From assembly GCA_903953895.1 (NCBI GenBank), contig CAJBLH010000121.1, forward strand, positions 1 through 64,000: DNA of 64,000 nt. Direction: 5' to 3'. The notes under the pieces are model-generated. The model did not search any database. It was not told the origin of the DNA and saw only the letters and a list, made by a program, of their open reading frames with translations. Numbering within the stretch: position 1 is the first letter of the stretch; every line of letters starts with the position of its first letter. Both the position numbers and the translations under genes were made by a program. Shown here one piece after another: positions 38,534 to 49,090 of this stretch. This DNA is from an uncultured Desulfobacteraceae bacterium (GTDB lineage Bacteria; Desulfobacterota; Desulfobacteria; Desulfobacterales; Desulfatirhabdiaceae).

Positions 38534-39487
38534 TCATTGCTCTTGATTTGTTCTTAGCCCGTTCAGCACTACTTGCATATCCTCCGGAACCGGCGCCTCT
38601 AAATGCATCATTTCTCTGGTTCCCGGATGGGTAAAAACCATCCGCCAGGCGTGCAGCATCTGACGGGTGACTGTTTTCAAAATATCTGGAAGATGCGTGC
38701 CGGAATGCCGATATCCATAAACCGTATCGCCGATAATCGGATGCTGCATCGATGCACAATGCACCCGAATCTGGTGAGTTCTGCCAGTCTTGATTTGGAT
38801 TTCAAGAAAGGAAGCCGCGTCAAACCGCTCTTTCACCCGCCACAGGGTTGTGGCATCCCGGTTTCTTTTGCTGACAACAGACATTTTTTTGCGGTCTACC
38901 GGATGCCGCCCGATCGGCAATTCGATTACACCACTGGCGGTTCTCATCATGCCCAGAACCAGAGCCAGATAGGTTTTCTGCAGAGTTCTTTCCTTGAACT
39001 GTGCGGCAAGATGCACCTGAGCCGCCGAAGTTTTGGCAACCACGAGAATGCCGGAGGTGTCCTTGTCCAGACGGTGGACAATACCGGGGCGGATCTTGCC
39101 ACCGATACCATCCAGGGTCGGACAATGATACAGGATGGCATTCACAAGGGTTCCGGAAAAGTGGCCGGGCGCCGGGTGAACCACCATTCCGGCCGGCTTG
39201 TCGACGACCAGAATGTCGTCATCTTCATGAAGGATGCAAAGGGATATAGCTTCGGGAACACAAGCAATGGGCTCTGGGGCGGGAATACAGCCAGAAATGA
39301 TTTCCCCTGCCTTCACCCGGTAGCCAGGTTTTTTGATTTCGTTCCGGACCCGAATCTGCCCTTCTCGAATGAAATGAGTGGCCAGGGAGCGGGAAAAGTC
39401 GGGCACCTGAAGAACAATGACATTATCCAGACGTTCTCCAGCATGTTCATGCAGGACGGAAAAAGAAAACGGGCCATGGAAAGACAT
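38534..39487 (-). CDS. RluA/RluD family 23S rRNA pseudouridine synthase
   Basis: GERLDNVIV...S4-like segment; PGIVHRLDKDTSGILVVAKT; TGRTHQIRVHCASMQHPIIGDTVYG. Confidence 0.94.
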   Translation of the reverse strand: MSFHGPFSFSVLHEHAGERLDNVIVLQVPDFSRSLATHFIREGQIRVRNEIKKPGYRVKAGEIISGCIPAPEPIACVPEAISLCILHEDDDILVVDKPAGMVVHPAPGHFSGTLVNAILYHCPTLDGIGGKIRPGIVHRLDKDTSGILVVAKTSAAQVHLAAQFKERTLQKTYLALVLGMMRTASGVIELPIGRHPVDRKKMSVVSKRNRDATTLWRVKERFDAASFLEIQIKTGRTHQIRVHCASMQHPIIGDTVYGYRHSGTHLPDILKTVTRQMLHAWRMVFTHPGTREMMHLEAPVPEDMQVVLNGLRTNQEQ

Positions 39488-39497
39488 CACGGAAGGT

Positions 39498-40061
39498 TCA
39501 TTGCACTGCGACAGTCTCCGAAATGAACAGGGATTCAATTTCCATAAGAATCGAATCCTCGGTTGTCTGCTTGGATGTGGAAATCTCTTTGATCAGAAGT
39601 GTCTGGGCCGTATCATACAGTTTTCGCTCGCCAAAGGACAGATCCTTTGTGAGCTTCAGCAGGTAAAGATCCCGGAACACTTCCGCGACATCAAACAGTG
39701 AACCGGTTTTGATTTTTTCCATATAGTCCCGATATCTGCGATTCCAGGTCTGAGACTCCGCCGCAATATCTTTTGGATTTCTCATCAGATCATATATCTT
39801 AGGTATTTCATGTTCCTGAATGAGATCCCGAAGGCCGACGGATTGCACATTCCATGTGGGAATCATGATGACCATACCATTCTCGAGAATTTTCATGATA
39901 TAAAAATCGTGTTTTTCACCATTCACCACTTTGCATTCGATAGCATCGATACGGCCGACACCGTGAGCTGGATATACAGCCAAGTCGCCAACCCGGAATT
40001 TCTTGACACAGGTTGTGGAAGGTTGAACCTTATCTTTACTCTTCTTGTCATAAAGTTTCAT
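39498..40061 (-). CDS. CarD family transcriptional regulator
   Basis: FRVGDLAVYPAHGVGRIDAIE and NPKDIAAESQTWNRRYRDYMEKIKTGSLFDVAEVFRDLYLL; start trimmed to MKLYDKKS. Confidence 0.93.
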   Translation of the reverse strand: MKLYDKKSKDKVQPSTTCVKKFRVGDLAVYPAHGVGRIDAIECKVVNGEKHDFYIMKILENGMVIMIPTWNVQSVGLRDLIQEHEIPKIYDLMRNPKDIAAESQTWNRRYRDYMEKIKTGSLFDVAEVFRDLYLLKLTKDLSFGERKLYDTAQTLLIKEISTSKQTTEDSILMEIESLFISETVAVQ

Positions 40062-40191
40062 AGTATACCATGTATAACCAGTATCGGGGCGTGGAATTCG
40101 GAGCAACTGATGAGGAAACAGCGCATAAAACAGGACAACTGAAATCTTCTACTGATATTGGTTAATTATCACACATCACCGGAACAAGCAA

Positions 40192-40226
40192 TAAAAAAGG
40201 ATTGACGCCTTGCGGCGCCAATCCTT
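40192..40226 (-). terminator. Rho-independent terminator downstream of hppA
   Basis: On the minus strand AGGATTGGCGCC-GCAA-GGCGTCAATCCT followed by TTTTTT. Confidence 0.85.
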
Positions 40227-40261
40227 CATAAAACAACATCACAAGATTTAAGGCGTGTAGA

Positions 40262-42277
40262 CTACATCAGGTACGGAACCATCAGAAGCGCCACAACGTT
40301 CAGAATCTTGATCATCGGGTTAATGGCAGGACCTGCGGTGTCTTTGTAAGGATCGCCGACAGTGTCGCCGGTAACAGCAGCTTTATGCGCATCGCTGCCC
40401 TTTCCGCCAAGATGACCGTCTTCAATGTATTTCTTGGCATTGTCCCATGCTGCGCCACCGGTGGTCATGGAGATGGCCACAAACAGACCCGTGACGATGC
40501 TGCCGATCAGAAGACCACCCAGAGCGACTTTGCCCAGGAGAAAGCCGACAATGAGCGGTGCAACTACTGGCAGGAGCGCCGGAATAATCATTTCTTTCAA
40601 TGCAAACTTGGTAACGATATCCACACATGCACCGTAATCGGGTTTTGCGGTTCCTTCCATGATCCCGGGAATGGTGCGGAATTGTCTGCGGACTTCTTCA
40701 ACAACCGCGCCGCCGGCATTACCGACTGCCTTCATGGCAATGGATGCAAACAGGTACGGCAGCAAACCACCAATAAAAAGACCGATGATGACCCTGACGT
40801 CGGAAAGGTCGAACCTGATGGGTTCGGCGCCTTTTGCGCCCAGGAATGAGAATTCCTGAACATAGGCGGCAAAAAGAACCAGAGCGGCCAGACCGGCGGA
40901 GCCAATGGCATAACCTTTGGTGACGGCCTTGGTGGTGTTCCCAACAGCATCCAGCGGATCAGTGACAGCACGAACGCTTTCATCCATTCCGGCCATTTCA
41001 GCGATACCGCCGGCATTATCCGTGATGGGGCCGTAGGCATCGATAGCGATAACCATACCAGTCATGGAAAGCATGGACATGGCGGCCATGGCAATGCCAT
41101 AAAGCCCTGCAAAACTATAAGCGGCGTAAATAGCGATACAGATGGTGATAACCGGTGCGGCAGTGGACTGCATGCTGACGGCAAGACCGGCAATGATGTT
41201 GGTGCCGTGACCAGTGGCTGAAGCTTCGGCAATGCCCTTGACCGGTGCATATTTTCCGGTGTAGAACTCAGTGACGATAACGATGACAACCGTCAGGATC
41301 AAACCGATCAGGGTTGAGAAATAAATGGCCTGAGCGGAAATGGTGCCCAAACCACCCATGAACTTCATGCAGACAAAATAAAAGGCAACAGCGGCAATAA
41401 TGGCTGCACCGAACATGCCTTTGTAAAGAGCGCCCATGATGTATTCACCTTTGCCGAGTCTGACAAAGAAAATCGCGATCATGGAGGCCACGATGGAAAT
41501 GGCGCCAAGTATCAGCGGGAACTCGGTTGCAATCTGAATTTTGGGGAAAAGCAGGTGGCCGATCAGCATGGCGGCGACTGCAGTAACCGCATAAGTTTCA
41601 AACAAATCGGCAGCCATACCTGCACAGTCGCCGACATTGTCGCCCACGTTATCCGCGATAACAGCAGGATTTCTGGGATCATCTTCCGGAATTCCTGCTT
41701 CGACCTTACCCACCAGATCAGCACCGACATCCGCACCCTTGGTGAAGATACCGCCGCCGAGCCGAGCAAAAATGGAGATCAAGCTACCACCAAAACCCAA
41801 GGCAACCAGCGCCATGATGTCGTGCGTTACATAATAATAGCCGGCAACGGAAGTTAGCGCCAGGCCGGCAACCATCATACCGGTAACCGCTCCCCCTTTG
41901 AAGGCAAGCGCCAGTCCCGCCGCCAAACCTTTTCTGGCAGCTTCAGCAGTTCTGACATTGGCAATAACCGATACTCTCATGCCGACATATCCGGCGATGA
42001 AAGAAGCCACTGCACCGATCAGAAAGCCGATCGCAGATTTCTGGCCCAAGGTTGCAAAAATGGCAACAAAAATGATAGCGCCGACAATAGACATGCTTTT
42101 AAGCTGACGATTCAGGTATGCAATGGCGCCTTCTTTAATTGCGGCAGCAATTTCCTGCATTTTTTCGTTACCTGCCGGTGCGACTTTAACTACTTCGGCC
42201 AGCCCAATTGCAAAAATAACACCTACTAAACCCACCAGCGTACACGTCAATGGAATATTTGCCATTACGTAGTCCAT
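40262..42277 (-). CDS. hppA: membrane-bound ion-translocating pyrophosphatase (H+-PPase)
   Basis: [57 protein letters not shown]; multiple TM segments; start ATG at 42277. Confidence 0.96.
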   Translation of the reverse strand: MDYVMANIPLTCTLVGLVGVIFAIGLAEVVKVAPAGNEKMQEIAAAIKEGAIAYLNRQLKSMSIVGAIIFVAIFATLGQKSAIGFLIGAVASFIAGYVGMRVSVIANVRTAEAARKGLAAGLALAFKGGAVTGMMVAGLALTSVAGYYYVTHDIMALVALGFGGSLISIFARLGGGIFTKGADVGADLVGKVEAGIPEDDPRNPAVIADNVGDNVGDCAGMAADLFETYAVTAVAAMLIGHLLFPKIQIATEFPLILGAISIVASMIAIFFVRLGKGEYIMGALYKGMFGAAIIAAVAFYFVCMKFMGGLGTISAQAIYFSTLIGLILTVVIVIVTEFYTGKYAPVKGIAEASATGHGTNIIAGLAVSMQSTAAPVITICIAIYAAYSFAGLYGIAMAAMSMLSMTGMVIAIDAYGPITDNAGGIAEMAGMDESVRAVTDPLDAVGNTTKAVTKGYAIGSAGLAALVLFAAYVQEFSFLGAKGAEPIRFDLSDVRVIIGLFIGGLLPYLFASIAMKAVGNAGGAVVEEVRRQFRTIPGIMEGTAKPDYGACVDIVTKFALKEMIIPALLPVVAPLIVGFLLGKVALGGLLIGSIVTGLFVAISMTTGGAAWDNAKKYIEDGHLGGKGSDAHKAAVTGDTVGDPYKDTAGPAINPMIKILNVVALLMVPYLM

Positions 42278-42930
42278 TAGTTTCCTCCATCTGTTGTTTG
42301 ACTTGAATTTGTGATTATCGACCGATTGAAACGATTCATCCCATCCTTTACACCATTGCAAAGGACAGTAACTGTCGCATCCCGGGCCCGGGAAATGAAG
42401 TGTGCCAGCATTTTGCCTTCTTCCTGATTAAAGGATGACAAGACATGGTCCACAGCACTCATTCCTGTTTCGGGACGCCCGATGCCCATGCGTAGGCGGG
42501 CAAAATTTCCTCCGCCAAAAGCATCTACCAACGACTGAATACCATTATGTCCCCCGCTCCCTCCTTTCTCTTTAATTTTAATTCTTCCAAATGCAAGGTC
42601 CATATCATCATGGACAATTAACATATCTTCACAGGATAGACCAAAACTTTGAGCAAGTTGGTAAACTGGATTTCCACTGAGATTCATAAATGTCATCGGC
42701 TGCACCAGGACGACTTCCCTGCCCAGTATCCTTCCCCAGCCAACGCGTGCATTCGCCGGGTGCATGTCAAGGGAAATGTCAAATTCATGGGATATGGCCT
42801 CGATGACTTCAAAACCTACATTGTGACGGGTTTTTGCATAACTGGGTCCGGGGTTTCCGAGCCCGACGATCATAAAGCATTTCTGGTATCCACACTGTGC
42901 TTCGGTTACTTCGGATTTGATTTCAGCCAT
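42277..42930 (-). CDS. pth: peptidyl-tRNA hydrolase
   Basis: [59 protein letters not shown]; start could instead be the internal ATG at 42873. Confidence 0.95.
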   Translation of the reverse strand: MAEIKSEVTEAQCGYQKCFMIVGLGNPGPSYAKTRHNVGFEVIEAISHEFDISLDMHPANARVGWGRILGREVVLVQPMTFMNLSGNPVYQLAQSFGLSCEDMLIVHDDMDLAFGRIKIKEKGGSGGHNGIQSLVDAFGGGNFARLRMGIGRPETGMSAVDHVLSSFNQEEGKMLAHFISRARDATVTVLCNGVKDGMNRFNRSIITNSSQTTDGGN

Positions 42931-42965
42931 CCCAAAGATCGGCGTTTACAGTGCTGTGACACAGA

Positions 42966-43580
42966 TCACTTGCCTGAAGCCGGAGCGCCTGACTCTTCAC
43001 CTGGACCTTTTTCATCGGACTTGGTGCTGAGGATGGTTAAAATCGTATAATTTATATCTGCCGGAATTTCTACGTTTTCAGCGACTTTCAGGTCTTTGAC
43101 ATGGATGGAATCGCCGATTCCCAGATCCGAAATATCGACCTGGATGGATTCCGGAACATCGAAAGGCAGGCAAAGTACTTCAATCTCCCGCTCGATGATT
43201 TGAAGCATGCCGCCGTCTTCAATTCCCTTGGCCCTGCCCTTGACAACAACAGGAACATTGACCGTAATTTTGCGATCTTTGGAAATTTCGTAGAAATCGA
43301 CATGCAGAAATTTTCTTGACATCGGATGAATCTGAAGTTCTTTGATCATGGCGGTGCGGGTTCCAGCTTGTGTATTTTGGACCGCCATGTTGAAAATGAT
43401 CTGATTGGAAGAAGCCTTTTTCAAAGCGTGTTCCAGGTCTAGAGAAGAAATTGAGAGGAGAACGGATTCGGACCCCGGTCCATAAAGCACGGCCGGGATG
43501 TTTCCCTCACGTCTGAGCGCCCGGGAAGGACTATTCCCGGTTGATGTTCTCATATTGGCTGTAATTTCAAGTAGCTCCAA
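42966..43580 (-). CDS. rplY: 50S ribosomal protein L25/general stress protein Ctc
   Basis: GNSPSRALRREGNIPAVLYGPG, HVDFYEI, CTC C-terminal domain; next to pth and prs. Confidence 0.93.
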   Translation of the reverse strand: MELLEITANMRTSTGNSPSRALRREGNIPAVLYGPGSESVLLSISSLDLEHALKKASSNQIIFNMAVQNTQAGTRTAMIKELQIHPMSRKFLHVDFYEISKDRKITVNVPVVVKGRAKGIEDGGMLQIIEREIEVLCLPFDVPESIQVDISDLGIGDSIHVKDLKVAENVEIPADINYTILTILSTKSDEKGPGEESGAPASGK

Positions 43581-43633
43581 AAAAAACCTCCTTTGATCTA
43601 TTCTTCAATCCGCAAGAGCTGATGCGGATGCGT

Positions 43634-44587
43634 TTATACGAACAATGATGTGACGGAATCCCCTCGATGGCTGCGAATGATGGCTTCTCCCACCAAACGG
43701 GAAATACTGAGAATTTTGAATTTTTCACAGACGGACGCATCGCTTTTGAGAGGGATGGTATCGGTGACGATAAAGCTTTTTAATTCAGATGAATTGATCC
43801 GCTCCACAGCAGGGCCGGAAAGAACCGCATGCGAGCAGCAGGCGTGAACTTCTTTGGCGCCCTTATCCATTATCACGGCAGCCGCCTGCGTGACAGTTCC
43901 GGCAGTATCGACCATATCATCTAAAATAATGGCGATTTTTCCGGTGACATCTCCGATAAGCGCCATTGCCTTGGCTTTGTTGGGGGCTTCCCTGCGTTTA
44001 TCCACAATGGCAAGACCTGCATTCAGGCGTTTGGCAAACGCTCTGGCCCGCTCGACCCCGCCGGCATCCGGGGAAACTACCACAATATCTCCCTCGAATT
44101 TATTTTTGATGTATTCCAATATTACCGGGGCTGCAAACAGGTTATCCACAGGAATATTGAAAAAACCTTGAATCTGGCCTGCATGAAGATCCATGGTGAT
44201 CACACGGTTGGCTCCGGATACGGTGATGATATCGGCAACAAGCTTGGCGCTGATCGGCACCCTTGGGGCAACTTTTTTATCTTGACGGGCATAGCCGAAA
44301 TAAGGAATGACGGCGGTGATTCTTCGGGCAGATGACCGCTTAAAAGCATCGATCATCAACAAAAGTTCCACCAGATGATCATTCACCGGATAACTCGTCG
44401 ATTGAATCACGAAAATATCTTTTGACCGGACATTTTCATCGATTTCAATTTGAAGTTCGCCATCGCTGAATGTTTTGACCTTGGCGCCACCCAGGGGCAA
44501 ATCCAAATATTTGCATATCTTTTGAGCCAGATCAGGATTTGAATTTCCTGAAAAAATCGACAGCCCGGTTGTCGCAAATCCGCTCAT
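43634..44587 (-). CDS. prs: ribose-phosphate pyrophosphokinase
   Basis: [59 protein letters not shown]. Confidence 0.97.
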   Translation of the reverse strand: MSGFATTGLSIFSGNSNPDLAQKICKYLDLPLGGAKVKTFSDGELQIEIDENVRSKDIFVIQSTSYPVNDHLVELLLMIDAFKRSSARRITAVIPYFGYARQDKKVAPRVPISAKLVADIITVSGANRVITMDLHAGQIQGFFNIPVDNLFAAPVILEYIKNKFEGDIVVVSPDAGGVERARAFAKRLNAGLAIVDKRREAPNKAKAMALIGDVTGKIAIILDDMVDTAGTVTQAAAVIMDKGAKEVHACCSHAVLSGPAVERINSSELKSFIVTDTIPLKSDASVCEKFKILSISRLVGEAIIRSHRGDSVTSLFV

Positions 44588-44676
44588 TTAACTATCCTGT
44601 GTTATCCGATCTCTGCGTAGTCGGTCATGTATCGCATTGATATTCCGCAACGATTGACGATACTTCTGAAAATTGT

Positions 44677-44751
44677 TGGCTGGGGCGGGAGGATTCGAAC
44701 CTCCGAGTGCAGGAACCAAAATCCTGTGTCTTACCGCTTGACGACGCCCCA
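44677..44751 (-). tRNA. tRNA-Gln (anticodon TTG), CCA encoded
   Basis: Minus strand TGGGGCG...CAGGA-TTTTGGT-TCCTG...GGTTCGAATCC...CGCCCCA-G-CCA; complementary acceptor stem, T-loop and anticodon TTG read by eye. Confidence 0.93.
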
Positions 44752-44771
44752 GTGTATAAGTACCGAACTGA

Positions 44772-45608
44772 CTAAACCAGCAGTTGCGTAAAAAAACACG
44801 ACCAACTCTGGTTTACGATTAGGGCTTCATACGCTTTCTTTGCCTGATCCGAATCTGAGAAAATCCCAAACACCGATGGCCCGCTTCCTGACATCAGTGA
44901 TCCGATAGCTCCTTGATCCAGCAGGGCTTTTTTAATATCTGCTATCTCCGGAAACCAGGAAATGGTAACGGTTTCCAAGTCGTTACACAGATGATGAGTC
45001 GGACTAAACCCCTCGCTCAAAGGAAAGCTTTTAAGCTTTTGTTCACAATTTGTCAATCCCAAATTCAGGTTATTATAGACATCAGCTGTGCTGACCTGAA
45101 TTTCAGGATAAATCAATACAATGGGGTAAGAATGAATCCCCTTGAAAAAATCGAGGCTCTCCCCTACCCCGGTTGCCAAAGCAGGCTTCTGATATATAAA
45201 AAAAGGCACATCCGCCCCGAGGGTCAAGGCCAGAGACGCCAGTTCCTGATTTGAGAAAGGAAGACCATAATGACTGTTCAGCGCTGAAAGTACGCCTGCG
45301 GCATTGCTGCTGCCACCACCCAGACCGGCCGCTACGGGAATATGTTTTTCGATATTGATACCGACACCTCCCGGACGATTCAGGACATCCAAAAAGCACT
45401 TGGCTGCACGATAGGCAATGTTGGTTTCATCCTCTGGAACCGCCGGATGCAAGCAAGTAACGGTAATCCCGTTAAACTGAAAATCAAGCGTCAGGATGTC
45501 ATACAGGGCTATCCCGCACATCAGTGAATGAATATCATGGTAGCCATTCGGCCGTTTTCCGGTAACGTGAAGGCACAGATTGATTTTGGCAGGCGATTTG
45601 ATTTTCAT
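44772..45608 (-). CDS. ispE: 4-diphosphocytidyl-2-C-methyl-D-erythritol kinase
   Basis: SPAKINLCLHVTGKRPNGYHDIHSLM, KHIPVAAGLGGGSSNAAGVL, LMSGSGPSVFGIF. Confidence 0.96.
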   Translation of the reverse strand: MKIKSPAKINLCLHVTGKRPNGYHDIHSLMCGIALYDILTLDFQFNGITVTCLHPAVPEDETNIAYRAAKCFLDVLNRPGGVGINIEKHIPVAAGLGGGSSNAAGVLSALNSHYGLPFSNQELASLALTLGADVPFFIYQKPALATGVGESLDFFKGIHSYPIVLIYPEIQVSTADVYNNLNLGLTNCEQKLKSFPLSEGFSPTHHLCNDLETVTISWFPEIADIKKALLDQGAIGSLMSGSGPSVFGIFSDSDQAKKAYEALIVNQSWSCFFTQLLV

Positions 45609-45630
45609 GACAAAGGCACCCAGATAACTG

Positions 45631-45659
45631 TTGACAAAACGTACGAATTATAGATAAAG
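45631..45659 (+). promoter_or_regulatory. candidate sigma70 promoter for the trp leader
   Basis: TTGACA at 45631-45636, then a weak -10 (GATAAA) 16 nt downstream; lies in the divergent ispE/trp gap. Confidence 0.45.
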
Positions 45660-45694
45660 TTTTAGAAAAAATAAAGGATGAAATCGAAAAACAA

Positions 45695-45763
45695 ATGATT
45701 CTATATATATCTTCAATTTTTCTTTCTGGTTATAAAGGATGGTGGCGCTGGCAAGCCAAATAA
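45695..45763 (+). CDS. trpL: trp operon leader peptide (MILYISSIFLSGYKGWWRWQAK*)
   Basis: 22 codons ending in TAA with TGG at three of the last seven sense codons (KGWWRWQAK); sits between a TTGACA promoter candidate and terminator-like hairpins upstream of trpE. Confidence 0.75.
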   Translation: MILYISSIFLSGYKGWWRWQAK

Positions 45764-45805
45764 CGGGCGCCAACGAACGCAGAACAATAAAGTGAATTTT
45801 CTTGC

Positions 45806-45843
45806 AAAAGATCGTGGGCAGCCCAAAGCCCATGATCTTTTTT
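45806..45843 (+). promoter_or_regulatory. first trp leader hairpin (terminator-like)
   Basis: AAAAGATCGTGGGC-AGCCCAAA-GCCCATGATCTTTT with a T-rich 3' side. Confidence 0.65.
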
Positions 45844-45852
45844 GTTTTCAAG

Positions 45853-45886
45853 GGGGGTCGTGGAAAACAACACGGCCCCCTTTTTT
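45853..45886 (+). terminator. second trp leader hairpin, probable attenuator terminator
   Basis: GGGGGTCGTG-GAAAACAA-CACGGCCCCC followed by TTTTTT, directly upstream of the trpE RBS. Confidence 0.8.
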
Positions 45887-45906
45887 ATTTTCAAAAAGGA
45901 GTTGTT

Positions 45907-47379
45907 ATGATTCTTCAGCAGTTCCCATCGGAAGATGATTTCAATCGAATGGCAAAAGATTTCAATGTCATTCCCCTGTGTGTTGAAATTCTGGCAGATA
46001 CCGAAACCCCGGTTTCATTGCTGCAAAAATGTCTCGATCAACAGGGCCCGGTATTTCTCTTCGAAAGCGTTGAAGGCGGTGAAAGATGGGGGCGATACAG
46101 CTTTCTGGGGTTTTCCACCCAAGCTCACATCTCGGTTTTTACCGATCGCGTGGAAATTCAGGATGATCAAGGCTCTCAGTCCTTTGCACACAACGGAAAC
46201 CCGCTCAACATCCTGAAACAGATCATGAATGGTTACCGGCCGGCAAATTATTCCGGACTTCCCAGATTCTGGGGGGGATTGGTGGGATATTTTTCCTATG
46301 AGATGGTATCGTTTTTTGAAAAGATCCCCAACCGGCTGCCCGAGAATACCCCGATTGCACAGTTTATGATTCCAGATCAACTGATGGTGTTCGACAACAT
46401 CCGACATACCCTGCTGGCGATTGCGATATCCTTTTTAAACCCCGATTCCACCCCCTCAGACCACTATCGAAAAGCGGTTGAAACTCTTCAGTCCATTGTT
46501 CAACTGGTCAAGTCCCGAATGCCGGGTGTTCCGCAGCCAATTTCACGGCCCGCATCCCCATTGCAACCATCCTGCCCGGATGAGACGTATCGCCGGCAGG
46601 TTCAACAGGTTAAATCCCATATTCAGGCCGGAGATATCATTCAGGCCGTGCTGTCCCAGAAATTCGTCTGCAACTCGCCTCCGGATATTTGGATGCTGTA
46701 TCGGGCTCAGCGATTCATCAATCCGTCACCCTATCTGTTTTTTCTCCGCATGGATGGTCAAGCCCTGATCGGCTCTTCTCCGGAAACCATGGTGCGCCTT
46801 GAAAACGGTATCGCCACCCTTCGGCCCATTGCCGGAACCCGGCCCCGCGGAAACACTGAACAGCAGGACAGGGCGCTGGCAAACGAGCTTCTTCAAGATG
46901 AAAAAGAACGGGCCGAACATCTCATGCTGGTGGATCTGGGCCGCAACGACCTGGGCCGGGTTGCAGAAACCGGCTCGGTTCAGGTGACGGATCTGATGGT
47001 GGTGGAACGCTATTCCCATGTCATGCATCTGGTATCCAACATCACCTGCGACCTGAAACCCGAACTGGATGCATGGGACTTGCTGAGAGCCACATTTCCG
47101 GCCGGAACCCTCAGCGGCGCTCCCAAAGTCCGGGCTATGGAAATTATCGACGAACTCGAGCAGGAGCCCCGCGGACCTTACGGCGGGGCTGTCGGGTATA
47201 TTTCGTTCAGCGGAAACATGGACCTGGCCATTACCATTCGAACCGCCTGCATCGCGAACGGCAAGCTGACGGTTCGCGCCGGCGCCGGTATCGTGGCGGA
47301 CTCGGATCCTGAACGCGAACGCATTGAGACCGTCAACAAAGCCAAGGCTATTGAAAAAGCCTTGCTGCTTATTGGCTGA
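45907..47379 (+). CDS. trpE: anthranilate synthase component I
   Basis: SPSPYLFFLRMDGQALIGSSPETMVRLENG-like block, RPIAGTRPRG, ATFPAGTLSGAPKVRAMEIIDELE; RBS aaggag before ATG at 45907. Confidence 0.96.
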   Translation: MILQQFPSEDDFNRMAKDFNVIPLCVEILADTETPVSLLQKCLDQQGPVFLFESVEGGERWGRYSFLGFSTQAHISVFTDRVEIQDDQGSQSFAHNGNPLNILKQIMNGYRPANYSGLPRFWGGLVGYFSYEMVSFFEKIPNRLPENTPIAQFMIPDQLMVFDNIRHTLLAIAISFLNPDSTPSDHYRKAVETLQSIVQLVKSRMPGVPQPISRPASPLQPSCPDETYRRQVQQVKSHIQAGDIIQAVLSQKFVCNSPPDIWMLYRAQRFINPSPYLFFLRMDGQALIGSSPETMVRLENGIATLRPIAGTRPRGNTEQQDRALANELLQDEKERAEHLMLVDLGRNDLGRVAETGSVQVTDLMVVERYSHVMHLVSNITCDLKPELDAWDLLRATFPAGTLSGAPKVRAMEIIDELEQEPRGPYGGAVGYISFSGNMDLAITIRTACIANGKLTVRAGAGIVADSDPERERIETVNKAKAIEKALLLIG

Positions 47380-47450
47380 TGTTATTTTTTCGGCAGTCGC
47401 CGTTTCTTGTGTGTTTTGCCGACTAATGTGATTTTTTATGGAGATACGCC

Positions 47451-48029
47451 ATGATCGTGATAATAGACAATTATGACTCTTTTACCTATAATCTTGTGCA
47501 ATATATTGAACAAATCGGCGCTTCCGTCCGGGTCGTTCGAAACGATGCCGCTACCACCGAAGACATTGCTTCCTGGAACCCGGCCGGTATCGTGATTTCC
47601 CCAGGACCCGGCCGGCCGGATTCCGCAGGCATCTCACTTGATGTCATCCGCCAATTTTCCGGGAAAGTTCCGATTTTAGGGGTTTGTCTCGGCCACCAGG
47701 CCATCGGCATGGCTTTCGGCGGCAAGGTCGTCTCCGCTAAAAAGCTGATGCACGGAAAGACATCGGCCATTCATGCAGACGGCAACACCCTGTACAAAGG
47801 CATCAAACAGCCCTTTCAGGCCATGCGCTACCATTCACTGGCTGTTTCCAGAGAGGAACTCCCGGACTGTCTGGAAATCAGCTCAGAATCCGAAGACGGC
47901 GAAATCATGGGTCTCCGGCACAAAGAACACCCGACGGAAGGCATTCAGTTTCACCCGGAATCCATCATGACCCCAGCCGGAAAACGACTGCTCAAGAATT
48001 TTTTAAAAATCACCGGATCAATCCAGTAA
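47451..48029 (+). CDS. trpG: anthranilate synthase component II (glutamine amidotransferase; possibly shared PabA)
   Basis: IIDNYDSFTYNLVQY, VISPGPGRP, LGVCLGHQAIG, GIQFHPES. Confidence 0.95.
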   Translation: MIVIIDNYDSFTYNLVQYIEQIGASVRVVRNDAATTEDIASWNPAGIVISPGPGRPDSAGISLDVIRQFSGKVPILGVCLGHQAIGMAFGGKVVSAKKLMHGKTSAIHADGNTLYKGIKQPFQAMRYHSLAVSREELPDCLEISSESEDGEIMGLRHKEHPTEGIQFHPESIMTPAGKRLLKNFLKITGSIQ

Positions 48030-48058
48030 CTCTCAACCCCAATAAAGGATAACCCCTT

Positions 48059-49069
48059 ATGTTTAAAGAATCTTTGAACAAGATATTCCATCGCATCAAT
48101 CTGAGTGAATCCGAGATGGCGGAAATGATGACCGAAATTTTTTCCGGCGAAATAACCGATGCACAAATTGGCGCCTTCATGGCAGCCCTTGCCACCAAAG
48201 GCGAAACTTTTGAAGAGCTGGCCGGCGCTGCCAGAATAATGCGCCGAAAAGCCTTACGTGTTCAAACATCGGCCGAAACCGTCGTGGATGTCGTCGGTAC
48301 AGGCGGAGACAGCGCACACACGTTTAACATCTCCACCACAACCGCCTTTGTCGTAGCCGGCTGCGGCGTCACCGTCGCCAAACACGGAAATCGTTCAGTA
48401 TCAAGCAAATGCGGCAGCGCGGATCTGCTGGAAGCCGTAGGCGTCAACCTGAACTGTGAACCGGAACTCGTTGAAGAAGCCATTCGGGAAATCGGCATCG
48501 GGTTCTTGTTTGCCCCCCTGTATCACAGCGCCATGCGCCACGCTGCCAAAGCCAGAAAAGAAGTCGGACTTCGCAGCATTTTCAATATGCTGGGGCCGCT
48601 TACCAACCCGGCAGGCGCCAATTGCCAACTGCTGGGCGTCTATGCGTCGGAGCTGACCGAAATGTTCGCCCAGGCGCTTCGGCTTCTTGGCGCCAAATGC
48701 GCATATGTGGTGCATGGTCATGACGGCCTGGATGAAATATCCATCTGTGCGCCGACCCGTATTTCCGAGCTTCGGGATGGGTTGATCCGCACCTACGACA
48801 TCAACCCTGAGCAGTTTTTCAGCCAGTGCGCCTCACCCGAAGCACTTACCGGCGGCGATCCGACAGTCAATGCAGCCATCACCCGAAACATTCTACGAGG
48901 CGAAAAAGGCCCCTGCCGCGATGTGGTTTTAATCAATGCTGCAGCCGCACTGGTGGTAGCAGGAAAAGCAGGGCAGCTAAATGAAGGCATTCAGTTGGCC
49001 GCCCAGGCTATAGACAGCGGCGCAGCCGCAGCCAAACTGGACAGCCTGATCCGTTTTACCGCAGCATAA
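48059..49069 (+). CDS. trpD: anthranilate phosphoribosyltransferase
   Basis: VDVVGTGGDSAHTFNISTTTAFVVAGCGVTVAKHGNRSVSSKCGSADLLEAVG; RSIFNMLGPLTNPA. Confidence 0.97.
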   Translation: MFKESLNKIFHRINLSESEMAEMMTEIFSGEITDAQIGAFMAALATKGETFEELAGAARIMRRKALRVQTSAETVVDVVGTGGDSAHTFNISTTTAFVVAGCGVTVAKHGNRSVSSKCGSADLLEAVGVNLNCEPELVEEAIREIGIGFLFAPLYHSAMRHAAKARKEVGLRSIFNMLGPLTNPAGANCQLLGVYASELTEMFAQALRLLGAKCAYVVHGHDGLDEISICAPTRISELRDGLIRTYDINPEQFFSQCASPEALTGGDPTVNAAITRNILRGEKGPCRDVVLINAAAALVVAGKAGQLNEGIQLAAQAIDSGAAAAKLDSLIRFTAA

Positions 49070-49090
49070 CGACCCGGGGAAAATGAATCC

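Noticed and set aside
38603-39526. 307-aa plus-strand ORF antisense to the rluD-family gene
   Set aside because: Fully overlaps a strongly supported pseudouridine synthase; no protein family features.
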